From the NCBI GenBank assembly GCA_002298145.1, contig DBMP01000023.1:154009-218008 (forward strand): DNA of 64,000 nucleotides, in the 5' to 3' direction. This DNA comes from Spartobacteria bacterium UBA695 (GTDB taxonomy: Bacteria > Verrucomicrobiota > Verrucomicrobiia > Chthoniobacterales > Chthoniobacteraceae). Under the pieces are notes generated by a model. The model saw only the letters and a list, made by a program, of their open reading frames with translations, made no database searches and was not told the DNA's origin. Below, piece after piece: positions 56,617 to 64,000 of this stretch. Made by a program: the position numbers and the translations under genes. Each line of letters starts with the position of its first letter. The stretch's first letter is position 1.

Positions 56617-57537
56617 CTAAAAATATCCGGCTTTTTTGCGATCCTCCATGGCGGCTTCGGAGGATTTGTCATCGGCGCGGGAGCCGCGTTCGGTGACGCG
56701 GGCGGCGGCGATCTCGGCAAGGATGTCATCGATCGTCTCGGCCGGGGATTCGACGCAGCCGGTGCTAATGATGTCGCCGATGGTCCGAACGCGCACCACG
56801 AGTTCCTGGACCTCCTCGTTCGGCTTCGGCGGGACGAGGTGATTGACTGGCAGCCATTGGCCGCCGCGGCGCACGCAGCAGCGCTTGTGGCTGAAATAGA
56901 TATTGGGCACCTCCAGCTTTTCGCGCCGGACGTATTCCCAGACATCCATCTCCGTCCAGTTGCTGAGCGGGAAGGCGCGCATGCTCTCGCCCTGGTTGAC
57001 GCGCGTGTTGTAAAGGTTCCAGATTTCCGGGCGCTGGTTCTTCGGGTCCCACTGGCCGAAGGCGTCGCGGAAGCTAAAGAAACGCTCCTTGGCGCGGGCC
57101 TTCTCCTCATCGCGGCGGGCCCCGCCAATGCAGCAGTCGAATTGAAACTCCTCGATGGCGGCCAGCAGCGTCGGGATTTGCAGCCGGTTGCGGCTCACCT
57201 CCCCCGGCGAGGGAACGGCGATGCCCTTCGCGATGGCGTCCTCCACCCGGCGCACCACCAGCTTCGCGCCCAGCTCGGCGGCGCGACGGTCGCGGAATTC
57301 GTTGAGCTCCGGGAAATGGTGCCCGGTGTCGATATTGAGAAAGGGCATCGGGATGGCCGCCGGGCGAAAGGCTTTCTCCGCCAGGCGCAGGAGGCAGATC
57401 GAGTCCTTGCCGCCGGAGAAAAGGAGCGCCGGGCGCTCGAACTCCGCCGCCACCTCGCGCATAACGTGGATGGCTTCCGTTTCGAGATACTGAAGGTGAT
57501 CGATGTGGTAGTTTTTCTTTTCTGGTATCGGACTCAT
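56617..57537 (-). CDS. cysD: Sulfate adenylyltransferase small subunit CysD
   Basis: A 306-residue catalytic subunit of ATP sulfurylase, read from ATG 57537 (MSPIPEKKNYHIDHLQYLET), which overlaps the cysH stop (ATGA). The PP-loop is LLFSGGKDSICLLRLAEKAF. Further conserved blocks are PFLNIDTGHHFPELNEFRD, CCIGGARRDEEKARAKERFF and SNWTEMDVWEYVRREKLEVP, and it ends ERGSRADDKSSEAAMEDRKK AGYF. An upstream frame rich in Arg is not used. Confidence 0.96.
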   Translation of the reverse strand: MSPIPEKKNYHIDHLQYLETEAIHVMREVAAEFERPALLFSGGKDSICLLRLAEKAFRPAAIPMPFLNIDTGHHFPELNEFRDRRAAELGAKLVVRRVEDAIAKGIAVPSPGEVSRNRLQIPTLLAAIEEFQFDCCIGGARRDEEKARAKERFFSFRDAFGQWDPKNQRPEIWNLYNTRVNQGESMRAFPLSNWTEMDVWEYVRREKLEVPNIYFSHKRCCVRRGGQWLPVNHLVPPKPNEEVQELVVRVRTIGDIISTGCVESPAETIDDILAEIAAARVTERGSRADDKSSEAAMEDRKKAGYF

Positions 57538-58193
57538 GACTGGACGGCCTTTCCTCCCCATGCGGCGTGCAGGCCGCATTCGCGCTTTTCATCGGCCTTG
57601 GCGGGGTCGAAGTAATCCCATTCATTGGGAAGATGATGAGCGGAGAGGTAGGCTTCCATCTCCGCATCGGTGTAATAAAAAACAGGGCTGACTTTCAGCG
57701 TGCCGAAGTTCGGGTCGGCAGAAACGATGTCGAGCCCGGCCCGGTTCGGGTTCTGTACCTTGCGCAACGCCGTAATCCAGACCGCCGGAGCCAGTTCGCG
57801 CATGCCGCGCTGGAAGGGCTCCAGCTTCATGAGCGCGCTGAATTTTTTCAAGCCCTCCTCATCATCGAGGCTCGGCAGCTTGCCGTAGACCGCCTCGTAG
57901 TGCGCCGCGGTGATCGCGGGCAGATATGCTTTAATATTCAGCCCGAGCGAATCGCGGAGCACCTCGGCGTGGCGGTAGGTGGCCGGGCGGTTAAAGCCGT
58001 GGTCCACCCATAGGACGGGGATGTCCGCCTGAGCCTGCGTGGCGAGGTGAAGGATGACGGCTTCGTAGGGCCTGAAATTAGTGGATACAATCGCGCGCCC
58101 ACCCCCTCGGGCAATGGCCCATTGGATGATTTCGAGCGGCGACTTGGAACGCAAAGCTTCGTTCCATTCTGAGAGCTGCTGGTTAGAACTCAT
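57534..58193 (-). CDS. cysH: Phosphoadenylyl-sulfate (or adenylyl-sulfate) reductase CysH
   Basis: A 219-residue thioredoxin-dependent reductase forming sulfite. The PP-loop region is IVSTNFRPYEAVILHLATQA. The catalytic ECGLH motif is at 205-209, as KRECGLHAAW. The paired cysteines (CC...C) that bind the [4Fe-4S] cluster in APS reductases are missing; the corresponding segment reads VWITALRKVQNPNRAGL, close to the PAPS-reductase type. PAPS would need a CysC kinase, which is not in the window. It follows cysI by 15 bp. Confidence 0.9.
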   Translation of the reverse strand: MSSNQQLSEWNEALRSKSPLEIIQWAIARGGGRAIVSTNFRPYEAVILHLATQAQADIPVLWVDHGFNRPATYRHAEVLRDSLGLNIKAYLPAITAAHYEAVYGKLPSLDDEEGLKKFSALMKLEPFQRGMRELAPAVWITALRKVQNPNRAGLDIVSADPNFGTLKVSPVFYYTDAEMEAYLSAHHLPNEWDYFDPAKADEKRECGLHAAWGGKAVQS

Positions 58194-58208
58194 TACTAGG
58201 ATTGGATA

Positions 58209-59876
58209 TTATGCAAAAAGGATGCGGTTGGCCCAGTCACCGAAGCGTTCGCCCGCCTCGCGCTCCTGGGCGAAGCGAGTAAAGAGCGCCCGGAATTCCC
58301 CCGGGAGTTCATCGGCCTTAATGACGTCTTTATAGACCCGGTTGAGTCGTGTGCCGGTGGCATTACCGCCGAGGTAGAGCTGGTATTTGCCCGGAGCCTT
58401 GCCCACAAGGCCGATCTCCGCCACATACGGGCGCGAGCAGCCGTTCGGGCAGCCGGAGGTGCGGATGATAATCTCCTCGCCGGGGATCCCCGCTTCCGCC
58501 AGCGCCGTTTCGGCATAGCCGATCAAGGTCGGGAAGGCGCGTTCGCTTTCCGCCAAGGCGAGGCCGCAGGTCGGCAGCGAGACGCAAGCCGTCGAAGCCC
58601 GGCGCACCGCCGAGACCTGCTCGGGCAGGATCGCCCCGTGCTCTTTTAGGACCACCGTGAGGGCCGCCTCGTTCTCCGGAGCGATATTCGCCAAAATGAG
58701 GTTGTTGCCCGGCGTAAAGCGGATTTCCGGCTGGAAGCGCTCCACCACCACGCGCAGCGCCGTTTTGAGCTTCTGGCTTTCGGTGTCTTTGATCCGCCCC
58801 GTGGCCACCGAGAGGCCCAGGAATTTCCGGCCGTCGGGCTGCGTGTGCCAGCCAAAGGGATCGCTCACGCTGGTAAACTGGAAGGGCCTGGCCGCCCCGA
58901 GCGTCACACCCGAGCGTTTCTCCACCTCGGCGCGGAACCACTCCACGCCCCGCTCGGCCAGCAGGTACTTGAGCCGGGCATGCTTGCGGTTGGAGCGGTC
59001 GCCGAAGTCGCGGTGAACCGTCACCGCCGCCAGCGCCACCTGCTGCAACTGCTCCGGAGTAACAAACCCAATCACATCCCCCAGGCGCGGGAACGTCGCG
59101 GGGTTATTATGGCTGCGCCCCATGCCGCCGCCCGCCGTGAGGTTGTACCCGACGAGTTTGCCCTCCTCCACAATCGCAATGAGCCCGACATCATTCGTCA
59201 GCACGTCGGTATCGTTGGAAGGCGGCAGCGCGAAGCCGAATTTGAATTTGCGCGGCAGGTAAGTCTTGCCGTAAAGCGGATCAATAAAGTCTTTGCTCTT
59301 TTCCTCGCTCTTGAGGTTCAGCTCCGTGCCGTCGATCCAGATCGAGTGATACGCGGGCGTCGCGGGCGAAAGAAAATCCGCCAACGCATTCGCCTGCGCC
59401 AGCAGCTCCCGGCCCACGGCCCCGATCCCCGGCGACGCAGGCACCGTGATGTTACGCACCACATCGCCGCAGGTGGCCAGCGTGGTAAGAAGCGTCTCGT
59501 TAATCCCCTTGATCGTCGCCCCGAGGTTCGACTTGAGCACCCCGTGAAACTGGATCGTCTGGCGCGAGGTAATCCGCAGCGTCTGGTTCGCGTAGACATC
59601 CGAGAGCCGGTCCAGCTCCAAGTACTGCGCCGGGGAGATCACCCCGCCCGGCATCCGGATGCGGATGAGCATAATGTACTTCTTGCCCGTCTTGCGCAGA
59701 TCGCGGTCATCCTCTTGATAGATGCCGTGGAATTTCAGGAACTGGGTGTCATCGTCCGAAAAACGCTCCGCCGTCCCGTCGGCAAGGGTTGCCGCAATGT
59801 TGCCAGCCAGCGTCGGGCTGGCGAGCTTCAACAATTCGTTCGCCGAAGGAGAGGACGGTGAGGCTGGTTGAGTCAT
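58209..59876 (-). CDS. cysI: Sulfite reductase hemoprotein CysI
   Basis: A 555-residue siroheme and [4Fe-4S] enzyme that reduces sulfite to sulfide, read from ATG 59876 (MTQPASPSSPSANELLKLAS); ATG 59903 is an alternative. The ligand motifs are ACVSLPTCGLALAESERAFP (C-x5-C) and RTSGCPNGCSRPYVAEIGLV (C-x3-C). The N-terminal half has RLSDVYANQTLRITSRQTIQ. No cysJ flavoprotein is nearby, so electrons may come from another reductase or ferredoxin. It is the first gene of the operon, divergent from sbp. Confidence 0.94.
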   Translation of the reverse strand: MTQPASPSSPSANELLKLASPTLAGNIAATLADGTAERFSDDDTQFLKFHGIYQEDDRDLRKTGKKYIMLIRIRMPGGVISPAQYLELDRLSDVYANQTLRITSRQTIQFHGVLKSNLGATIKGINETLLTTLATCGDVVRNITVPASPGIGAVGRELLAQANALADFLSPATPAYHSIWIDGTELNLKSEEKSKDFIDPLYGKTYLPRKFKFGFALPPSNDTDVLTNDVGLIAIVEEGKLVGYNLTAGGGMGRSHNNPATFPRLGDVIGFVTPEQLQQVALAAVTVHRDFGDRSNRKHARLKYLLAERGVEWFRAEVEKRSGVTLGAARPFQFTSVSDPFGWHTQPDGRKFLGLSVATGRIKDTESQKLKTALRVVVERFQPEIRFTPGNNLILANIAPENEAALTVVLKEHGAILPEQVSAVRRASTACVSLPTCGLALAESERAFPTLIGYAETALAEAGIPGEEIIIRTSGCPNGCSRPYVAEIGLVGKAPGKYQLYLGGNATGTRLNRVYKDVIKADELPGEFRALFTRFAQEREAGERFGDWANRILFA

Positions 59877-60022
59877 AAAACCGAGGCTAGCTACAAACCC
59901 CATTTTGTCAATCGAGTTTAAGTAGAACGTCCGTTTTAATTCCTATCTATAGCTAACAAATACACCATAACTTACTCCACCCCAGCGCCTTGAAATTCCT
60001 CAAAAATTTCCGCTAATTTGAA

Positions 60023-60052
60023 TTGACCAATCCCCCACTCAGCCAGTAGATA
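60023..60052 (+). promoter_or_regulatory. Candidate sigma-70 promoter of sbp-cysT-cysW-cysA
   Basis: TTGACC (60023-60028) and TAGATA (60047-60052) are 18 bases apart in the AT-richer 249-bp region between the divergent cysI and sbp genes. This leaves a leader of about 65 bases before sbp. No convincing counterpart for cysI was found. Confidence 0.45.
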
Positions 60053-60125
60053 TTACTTATCGACAAACTCTATCGGGTTTGTGAACATTTCAAAACAACA
60101 ACCGAACATTCACCCGACCACACCC

Positions 60126-61109
60126 ATGAAGAAAATCGCAGCAGTGTTGGCGCTCCTGGCCTCGATCGGCCTTGCGAGCGGAGCGGAACTTCTCAACGTC
60201 TCCTACGACCCCACGCGGGAGCTTTACACGGAATACAACGCGGCCTTTGCCAAGTATTGGAAATCCAAGACCGGCCAGGACGTCACCGTCAACCAATCCC
60301 ACGGCGGCTCGGGCAAGCAAGCCCGCTCCGTACTCGATGGCCTTGAGGCGGACGTCGTCACCCTCGCCCTCGCCTACGACATCGACGCGCTGGCCGAGAA
60401 AAAGCTCCTTCCCGACGACTGGCAGAAAGCCTTCCCGGAAAACAGCTCGCCCTACACCTCCACCATCGTCTTCCTGGTTCGCAAGGGCAACCCGAAGGGC
60501 ATCAAAGACTGGGACGACCTTGCCAAACCGGGCATCGCAGTGATCACGCCCAACCCGAAGACCTCCGGCGGCGCTCGCTGGAACTACCTGGGCGCATGGG
60601 CCTACGCCGAGCAGAAGCTCAACAAGGACGAAGCCAAGGTGAAGGACTTCATCGGTAAAATCTACAAGAACGCCCCGGTGCTCGACTCCGGCGCCCGCGG
60701 CGCGACGACGACCTTCGTTCAGCGCGGCCTGGGCGACGTCCTCATAGCATGGGAAAACGAAGCCTACCTCGCCCTGAAGGAATTTGGGCCCGAGAAGTTT
60801 GAGATCGTCACCCCGTCCATCAGCATCCTCGCCGAGCCGCCCGTCGCCGTGGTCGACGTCGTGGCCAAACGCCACAAGACAGAGGATCTCGCCAAGGCCT
60901 ACCTAAATTACCTCTACTCCGAAGAAGGCCAGGACATCGCGGGCAAGAATTTCTACCGCCCGCGCGATCCCAAGGTCGCCGCGAAATATGCCAGCCAGTT
61001 TGGCAAAGTCTCGCTCGTGACCATCGACGACGTCTTTGGCGGCTGGAAAAAAGCCCAAGCCACGCACTTCGCCGACGGCGGCACCTTCGACCAGATCTAC
61101 GCCAAGTAA
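60126..61109 (+). CDS. sbp: Periplasmic sulfate-binding protein
   Basis: A 327-residue solute-binding protein of the sulfate ABC transporter, read from ATG 60126, which opens a clean signal peptide (MKKIAAVLALLASIGLASG). Mature motifs are LLNVSYDPTRELYTEYNAAF, VNQSHGGSGKQARSVLDGLE, ADVVTLALAYDID and PNPKTSGGARWNYLGAWAYA, all typical of Sbp/CysP. A GTG-started extension lacks signal-peptide character. It is followed by the permease genes. Confidence 0.96.
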   Translation: MKKIAAVLALLASIGLASGAELLNVSYDPTRELYTEYNAAFAKYWKSKTGQDVTVNQSHGGSGKQARSVLDGLEADVVTLALAYDIDALAEKKLLPDDWQKAFPENSSPYTSTIVFLVRKGNPKGIKDWDDLAKPGIAVITPNPKTSGGARWNYLGAWAYAEQKLNKDEAKVKDFIGKIYKNAPVLDSGARGATTTFVQRGLGDVLIAWENEAYLALKEFGPEKFEIVTPSISILAEPPVAVVDVVAKRHKTEDLAKAYLNYLYSEEGQDIAGKNFYRPRDPKVAAKYASQFGKVSLVTIDDVFGGWKKAQATHFADGGTFDQIYAK

Positions 61110-61143
61110 TTCGGAGCCGTTAGCGCCCCATCCCGAAAGCTGA

Positions 61144-61971
61144 ATGAAACGACGCATTCTTCCCGGATTCCGGCTCACGCTCGGCTATTCCGTGATCTAT
61201 CTGACGCTGATCGTGCTGATCCCGTTCGTCGCGTTGACAGCCCGCGCCTTCAACGGAACGTGGGCGCACGTCTGGGGGGTAGTCACCTCCCATCGGCTCA
61301 TCGTATCGTATCAGCTCAGCTTCGGGACGGCGCTGGTGGCCTCGCTCATCAACGGCGTGTTCGGCTTCATCACCGCATGGGTCCTCACACGCTACCGTTT
61401 TCCGGGGCGGCGGGTCATTGATTCGCTCATCGACCTGCCCTTTGCCCTGCCGACCGCCGTGGCCGGTATCGCGCTCACCGCGCTTTACGCGCCCAACGGC
61501 TGGGTCGGCGCCCCGCTTGCGAAACTCGGCATCGCCGTGGCCTTCAACCGCCTGGGCATCTTGATCGCGCTGGTGTTCATCGGCTTTCCCTTCGTCGTGA
61601 GGACGCTCCAGCCGGTGCTCGCTGCGCTGACCAACGACGTGGAGGAAGCCGCCGCGCTCCTGGGCGCAAGCCGCTTCCAGACCTTCCGGCGCGTCATCTT
61701 CCCGGCTGCGCTGCCCGCGCTCATCACCGGCATCACCCTCTCCTTTGGCCGCGCCGTGGGCGAATACGGCTCAGTGGTCTTCATATCGGGTAATATTCCG
61801 TTCAAAACAGAGATCACCCCGCTGCTCATCATCGCCAAGCTCGAACAGTACGACTACCAGGGCGCGGCGGGCATCGGCCTCGTCATGCTGCTGGCCTCCT
61901 TTCTCATCCTCGCTTTCGTCAACGCCATCCAGTGGTGGAACACGCGGCGCTTTAATTCCTCTTCGCTTTAG
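61144..61971 (+). CDS. cysT: Sulfate ABC transporter permease CysT
   Basis: A 275-residue inner-membrane permease with six helices, starting RLTLGYSVIYLTLIVLIPFV. The EAA loop that contacts the ATPase is present (EEAAALLGASRFQTFRRVIF). PFALPTAVAGIALTALYAPN and FGRAVGEYGSVVFISGNIPF are CysT marks. It pairs with CysW, whose gene starts 3 bp downstream. Confidence 0.95.
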   Translation: MKRRILPGFRLTLGYSVIYLTLIVLIPFVALTARAFNGTWAHVWGVVTSHRLIVSYQLSFGTALVASLINGVFGFITAWVLTRYRFPGRRVIDSLIDLPFALPTAVAGIALTALYAPNGWVGAPLAKLGIAVAFNRLGILIALVFIGFPFVVRTLQPVLAALTNDVEEAAALLGASRFQTFRRVIFPAALPALITGITLSFGRAVGEYGSVVFISGNIPFKTEITPLLIIAKLEQYDYQGAAGIGLVMLLASFLILAFVNAIQWWNTRRFNSSSL

Positions 61972-61974
61972 TCT

Positions 61975-62859
61975 ATGGCCGGAGTCGTACCAGATTTAAC
62001 CCTAATCCGCCCCGCCGTCCGCCCCGCCGTCCGGCCCCGCCGAGCCACGGAGGAAGGGCCCTTCATCCGTTGGACGCTCATCGTCATCACCGTCCTCTTT
62101 TTCGCCGCCTTCCTGGTCCTGCCGCTAGTGACCGTTTTCGTAGAGGCCTTCCGGAAGGGGACCGAATACTACTTCAAAGCCCTCTCCGACCCGATCGCCT
62201 GGAGCGCCATCAAGCTGACGCTCGTGACCGCCGCGATCGCCGTGCCGCTCAACACCGTCTTCGGCCTCGCCGCCGCCTGGGCCATCACACGCTTTAGTTT
62301 CCGCGGCAGACAGTTCCTTTCCACGCTCATCGACCTGCCCCTGTGGGTTTCCCCGGTCATCGGCGGCCTGATCTACGTGCTGCTCTTTGGCACCCAGTCC
62401 CCCTTCTCGCCGTGGCTCATCGCGCACCATATCAAGATCGTCTACGCCACGCCGGGCATCATCATCGCCACCGTCTTTGTCACCTTCCCGTTCGTAGCGC
62501 GCGGCCTGATCCCCCTCATGCAGAACCAGGGCGTCGCCGAGGAAGAAGCCGCCCTCACCCTGGGCGCACACGGCTGGCAGGTCTTTTTCCGCGTCACGAT
62601 CCCAAAAATCAAGTGGGGCCTGCTCTACTCCGTCATCCTCTCCAACGCCCGCGCCATGGGCGAATTCGGCGCCGTCTCCGTCGTCTCTGGGCACATCCGG
62701 GGCCTTACCAACACCATCCCGCTCCAGATCGAGATCCTCTACAACGAATACTCGTTTGCCGCAGCCTTCGCCCTCGCCTCGCTCCTCTCGCTCCTGGGCC
62801 TGGCCACGCTGGCGCTCAAAACCTACATCGAATGGCGCGCCGGAGGGCGGCCTTCCTAA
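61975..62859 (+). CDS. cysW: Sulfate ABC transporter permease CysW
   Basis: A 294-residue permease with a cytoplasmic Pro/Arg-rich start and six helices. Marks are IDLPLWVSPVIGGLIYVLLF, the EAA loop EEEAALTLGAHGWQVFFRVT and NARAMGEFGAVSVVSGHIRG, followed by TNTIPLQIEILYNEYSFAAA. It forms the channel with CysT. cysA follows after 34 bp. Confidence 0.95.
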   Translation: MAGVVPDLTLIRPAVRPAVRPRRATEEGPFIRWTLIVITVLFFAAFLVLPLVTVFVEAFRKGTEYYFKALSDPIAWSAIKLTLVTAAIAVPLNTVFGLAAAWAITRFSFRGRQFLSTLIDLPLWVSPVIGGLIYVLLFGTQSPFSPWLIAHHIKIVYATPGIIIATVFVTFPFVARGLIPLMQNQGVAEEEAALTLGAHGWQVFFRVTIPKIKWGLLYSVILSNARAMGEFGAVSVVSGHIRGLTNTIPLQIEILYNEYSFAAAFALASLLSLLGLATLALKTYIEWRAGGRPS

Positions 62860-62893
62860 ACCCGACTTTTTTTGCAACCCGACTCTTTGTTTT

Positions 62894-63625
62894 ATGAGCA
62901 TCCGCATTGATGGACTGAACAAGAACTTCGAAGATTTCACCGCGCTCAAGGACGTCTCCCTGGAGGTCCATACCGGCAAACTCGTCGCCCTCCTCGGCCC
63001 CAGCGGCTCCGGAAAAACCACGCTCCTGCGGGTCATCGCCGGGCTGGAATTCGCCGACTCCGGGCGCGTCTTTTTCAACGACAAAGACGTCACGGAGCAC
63101 AGCGCCTACGAACGCCGCGCCGGGTTCGTCTTCCAGCACTACGCCCTCTTTCAGCACCTGAGCGTGTTCGACAACATCGCCTTTGGCCTCGAAGTGCGCC
63201 CGCGGGCGACCCGTCCCTCCAAGGACGAAATCCGCGAACGCGTCCACTGCCTCTTGCAGTTAATCCAGCTGGAGGACTTGGCCAAGCGCTTCCCCTCCCA
63301 GCTCTCCGGCGGCCAGCGGCAGCGCGTGGCGCTCGCCCGGGCGCTGGCCATCGAGCCGCACGTGCTGCTTTTGGACGAACCCTTCGGCGCGCTCGACGCC
63401 AAAGTGCGCAAGGAACTCCGCGCCTGGCTGCGCCGGTTCCACAACGAAACGCACATCACGAGCCTCTTTGTAACCCACGACCAGGAAGAAGCCTTCGAGG
63501 TCGCCGACGAAGTGGTCATCCTCAACCACGGCTCCATCCAGCAAATCGGCGCGCCCAAGAAAATCCAGACCGAACCGGCCAACGCCTTCGTGCAGGACTT
63601 CCTCGGGCTCGATTTCGAGATTTAA
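62894..63625 (+). CDS. cysA: Sulfate ABC transporter ATPase CysA, short form
   Basis: A 243-residue ATPase from ATG 62894 (MSIRIDGLNKNFEDFTALKD). Walker A is LLGPSGSGKTTLLRVIAGLE, with the Q-loop FVFQHYALFQHL, signature LSGGQRQRVALARALAIEPH, Walker B LLLDEPFGALDAKVRKELRA and the His switch FVTHDQEEAFEVADE. It ends after FVQDFLGLDFEI, so the C-terminal TOBE-type regulatory domain found in CysA of about 350 residues is missing. It is the last gene of the uptake operon. Confidence 0.94.
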   Translation: MSIRIDGLNKNFEDFTALKDVSLEVHTGKLVALLGPSGSGKTTLLRVIAGLEFADSGRVFFNDKDVTEHSAYERRAGFVFQHYALFQHLSVFDNIAFGLEVRPRATRPSKDEIRERVHCLLQLIQLEDLAKRFPSQLSGGQRQRVALARALAIEPHVLLLDEPFGALDAKVRKELRAWLRRFHNETHITSLFVTHDQEEAFEVADEVVILNHGSIQQIGAPKKIQTEPANAFVQDFLGLDFEI

Positions 63626-63662
63626 AGGGGCCCCCGGGCACCCCCTCATTTCCTCGTTCCCT

Positions 63663-63688
63663 CGTTACGAATCTCCAGATTCGTAACG
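63663..63688. repeat. REP-like palindrome downstream of cysA
   Basis: CGTTACGAATCT-CC-AGATTCGTAACG is a perfect 12-bp inverted repeat with a two-base loop, preceded by two copies of CCTCGTT. It lies between the cysA stop and the insertion sequence. It could act as a terminator stem, but no T run follows; the form resembles dispersed REP palindromes. Confidence 0.55.
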
Positions 63689-63716
63689 CCCCTTGTCTGG
63701 GAATCTCTGAGGGTAA

Positions 63717-63761
63717 TGTCCGCTTTAGCACGAATCCATAAACGTAAAGTGCTAGCGGACA
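63717..63761 (+). other. Inverted repeat at the IS left end, before the transposase start
   Basis: TGTCCGCTTTAGCAC (63717-63731) pairs with GTGCTAGCGGACA (63749-63761) apart from two unpaired bases, and ends at the base before the transposase ATG. Such a stem could hide the start from transcripts reading in from outside. Confidence 0.55.
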
Positions 63762-64000
63762 ATGAAAAACAGATATATCGAGCATGCGCACATTTCCGAG
63801 AGGAAATTTAGGGCGATTTTGCATCATTTCGCTCACGACATTTGCGTACTCAAAACGTCGGCCTTGCTGGGGATTCGCCGCCAGAGCGTGAGCCGCATCT
63901 ACGGCCTTTTGCGCCAGCGTTTGCTGGTTCTGAGCATCAAGGAATTCAGACCCTTTGCCGGTGAAGTCGAAATCGATGAGAGCTATTTCGGCCCGAGGCG
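63762..64000 (+). CDS. IS1595-family (ISXO2-like) transposase, N-terminal fragment
   Basis: Seventy-nine codons are visible from ATG 63762 before the window ends. The start MKNRYIEHAHISERKFRAIL and the helix-turn-helix ALLGIRRQSVSRIYGLLRQR match IS1595 transposases. GEVEIDESYFGPR contains the first catalytic Asp of the DDE domain. No stop or frameshift is seen so far. Whether the full gene is intact cannot be judged. Confidence 0.85.
   Translation, partial: MKNRYIEHAHISERKFRAILHHFAHDICVLKTSALLGIRRQSVSRIYGLLRQRLLVLSIKEFRPFAGEVEIDESYFGPR

Larger units (their letters stand above)
63713..64000 (+). mobile_element. IS1595-family insertion sequence, left part (continues past the window)
   Basis: The element is identified by its transposase and by the terminal-looking sequence GTAATGTCCGCT close before it. 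The left end is placed near 63713 from the start of that sequence; the right end and target duplication lie outside the window. Confidence 0.7.

Noticed and set aside
1..64000. tRNA, rRNA or riboswitch genes
   Set aside because: I saw no T-loop or rRNA signatures and no known riboswitch core in the few intergenic gaps; a covariance-model search would be decisive.

Overview
The window is a GC-rich bacterial chromosome segment in four blocks. The organism is probably Verrucomicrobiota or a close relative. That is inferred from the single contiguous flagellar cluster with verrucomicrobial-looking small unknown genes, an FlgH without a lipoprotein cysteine, an OGT-type glycosyltransferase, and weak or absent Shine-Dalgarno sites at many starts. 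I saw no rRNA, tRNA or CRISPR array, so the placement rests on protein character only.

Block 1 (1-25.3 kb, all minus strand) is a nearly complete flagellar hook-basal-body, export and motor cluster. Read in the direction of transcription it runs: unknown gene, flgB, flgC, fliE, fliF, fliG, fliH, fliI, fliJ, a motE/ylxF-like gene, fliK, flgD, flgE, fliL, fliM, fliN, fliO, fliP, fliQ, fliR, flhB, flhA, flhF, a small membrane gene, fliA, motA, motB, a small Cys-containing gene, then flgF, flgG, flgA, flgH and the first 42 codons of flgI. Most junctions overlap or lie a few bases apart. Three sigma-54 (-24/-12) promoter matches stand in front of the first unknown gene, flgB and flgF. All three have the same spacing to the start codon and predict mRNAs with about 5-nt leaders.

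Block 2 (25.3-39.4 kb) holds a stand-alone, degenerate response-regulator receiver (+), a TPR plus OGT-type (GT41) glycosyltransferase (-), and 16 bp upstream of the latter an 11.3 kb gene for a protein made almost entirely of about 469 octapeptides of the form Q-h-x-[AG]-L-[TS]-[TS]-[TS]. The Ser/Thr-saturated giant and the adjacent OGT homologue look like a substrate-enzyme pair. This is the most interesting system in the window. The octads are organised in 24- and 34-octad segmental duplications.

Block 3 (39.4-55.2 kb) is accessory housekeeping and redox: a short-chain dehydrogenase, a YkgJ-type Cys-cluster protein, a Ski2-like helicase next to a GreA/GreB-type factor, a three-gene Tat/iron-sulfur module (aldo-keto reductase, NapH-like membrane ferredoxin, NapG-like ferredoxin), a Fur-box-controlled feoA-feoA-feoB operon that continues into an OprB-type porin, a divergent LysR/MFS pair, and an arsR-arsM operon with a clear promoter and operator.

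Block 4 (55.2-64 kb) is assimilatory sulfate metabolism: cysI-cysH-cysD-cysN on the minus strand, divergent from sbp-cysT-cysW-cysA on the plus strand. Together they import sulfate, activate it and reduce it to sulfide. The window ends in a REP-like palindrome and the left part of an IS1595-family insertion sequence.
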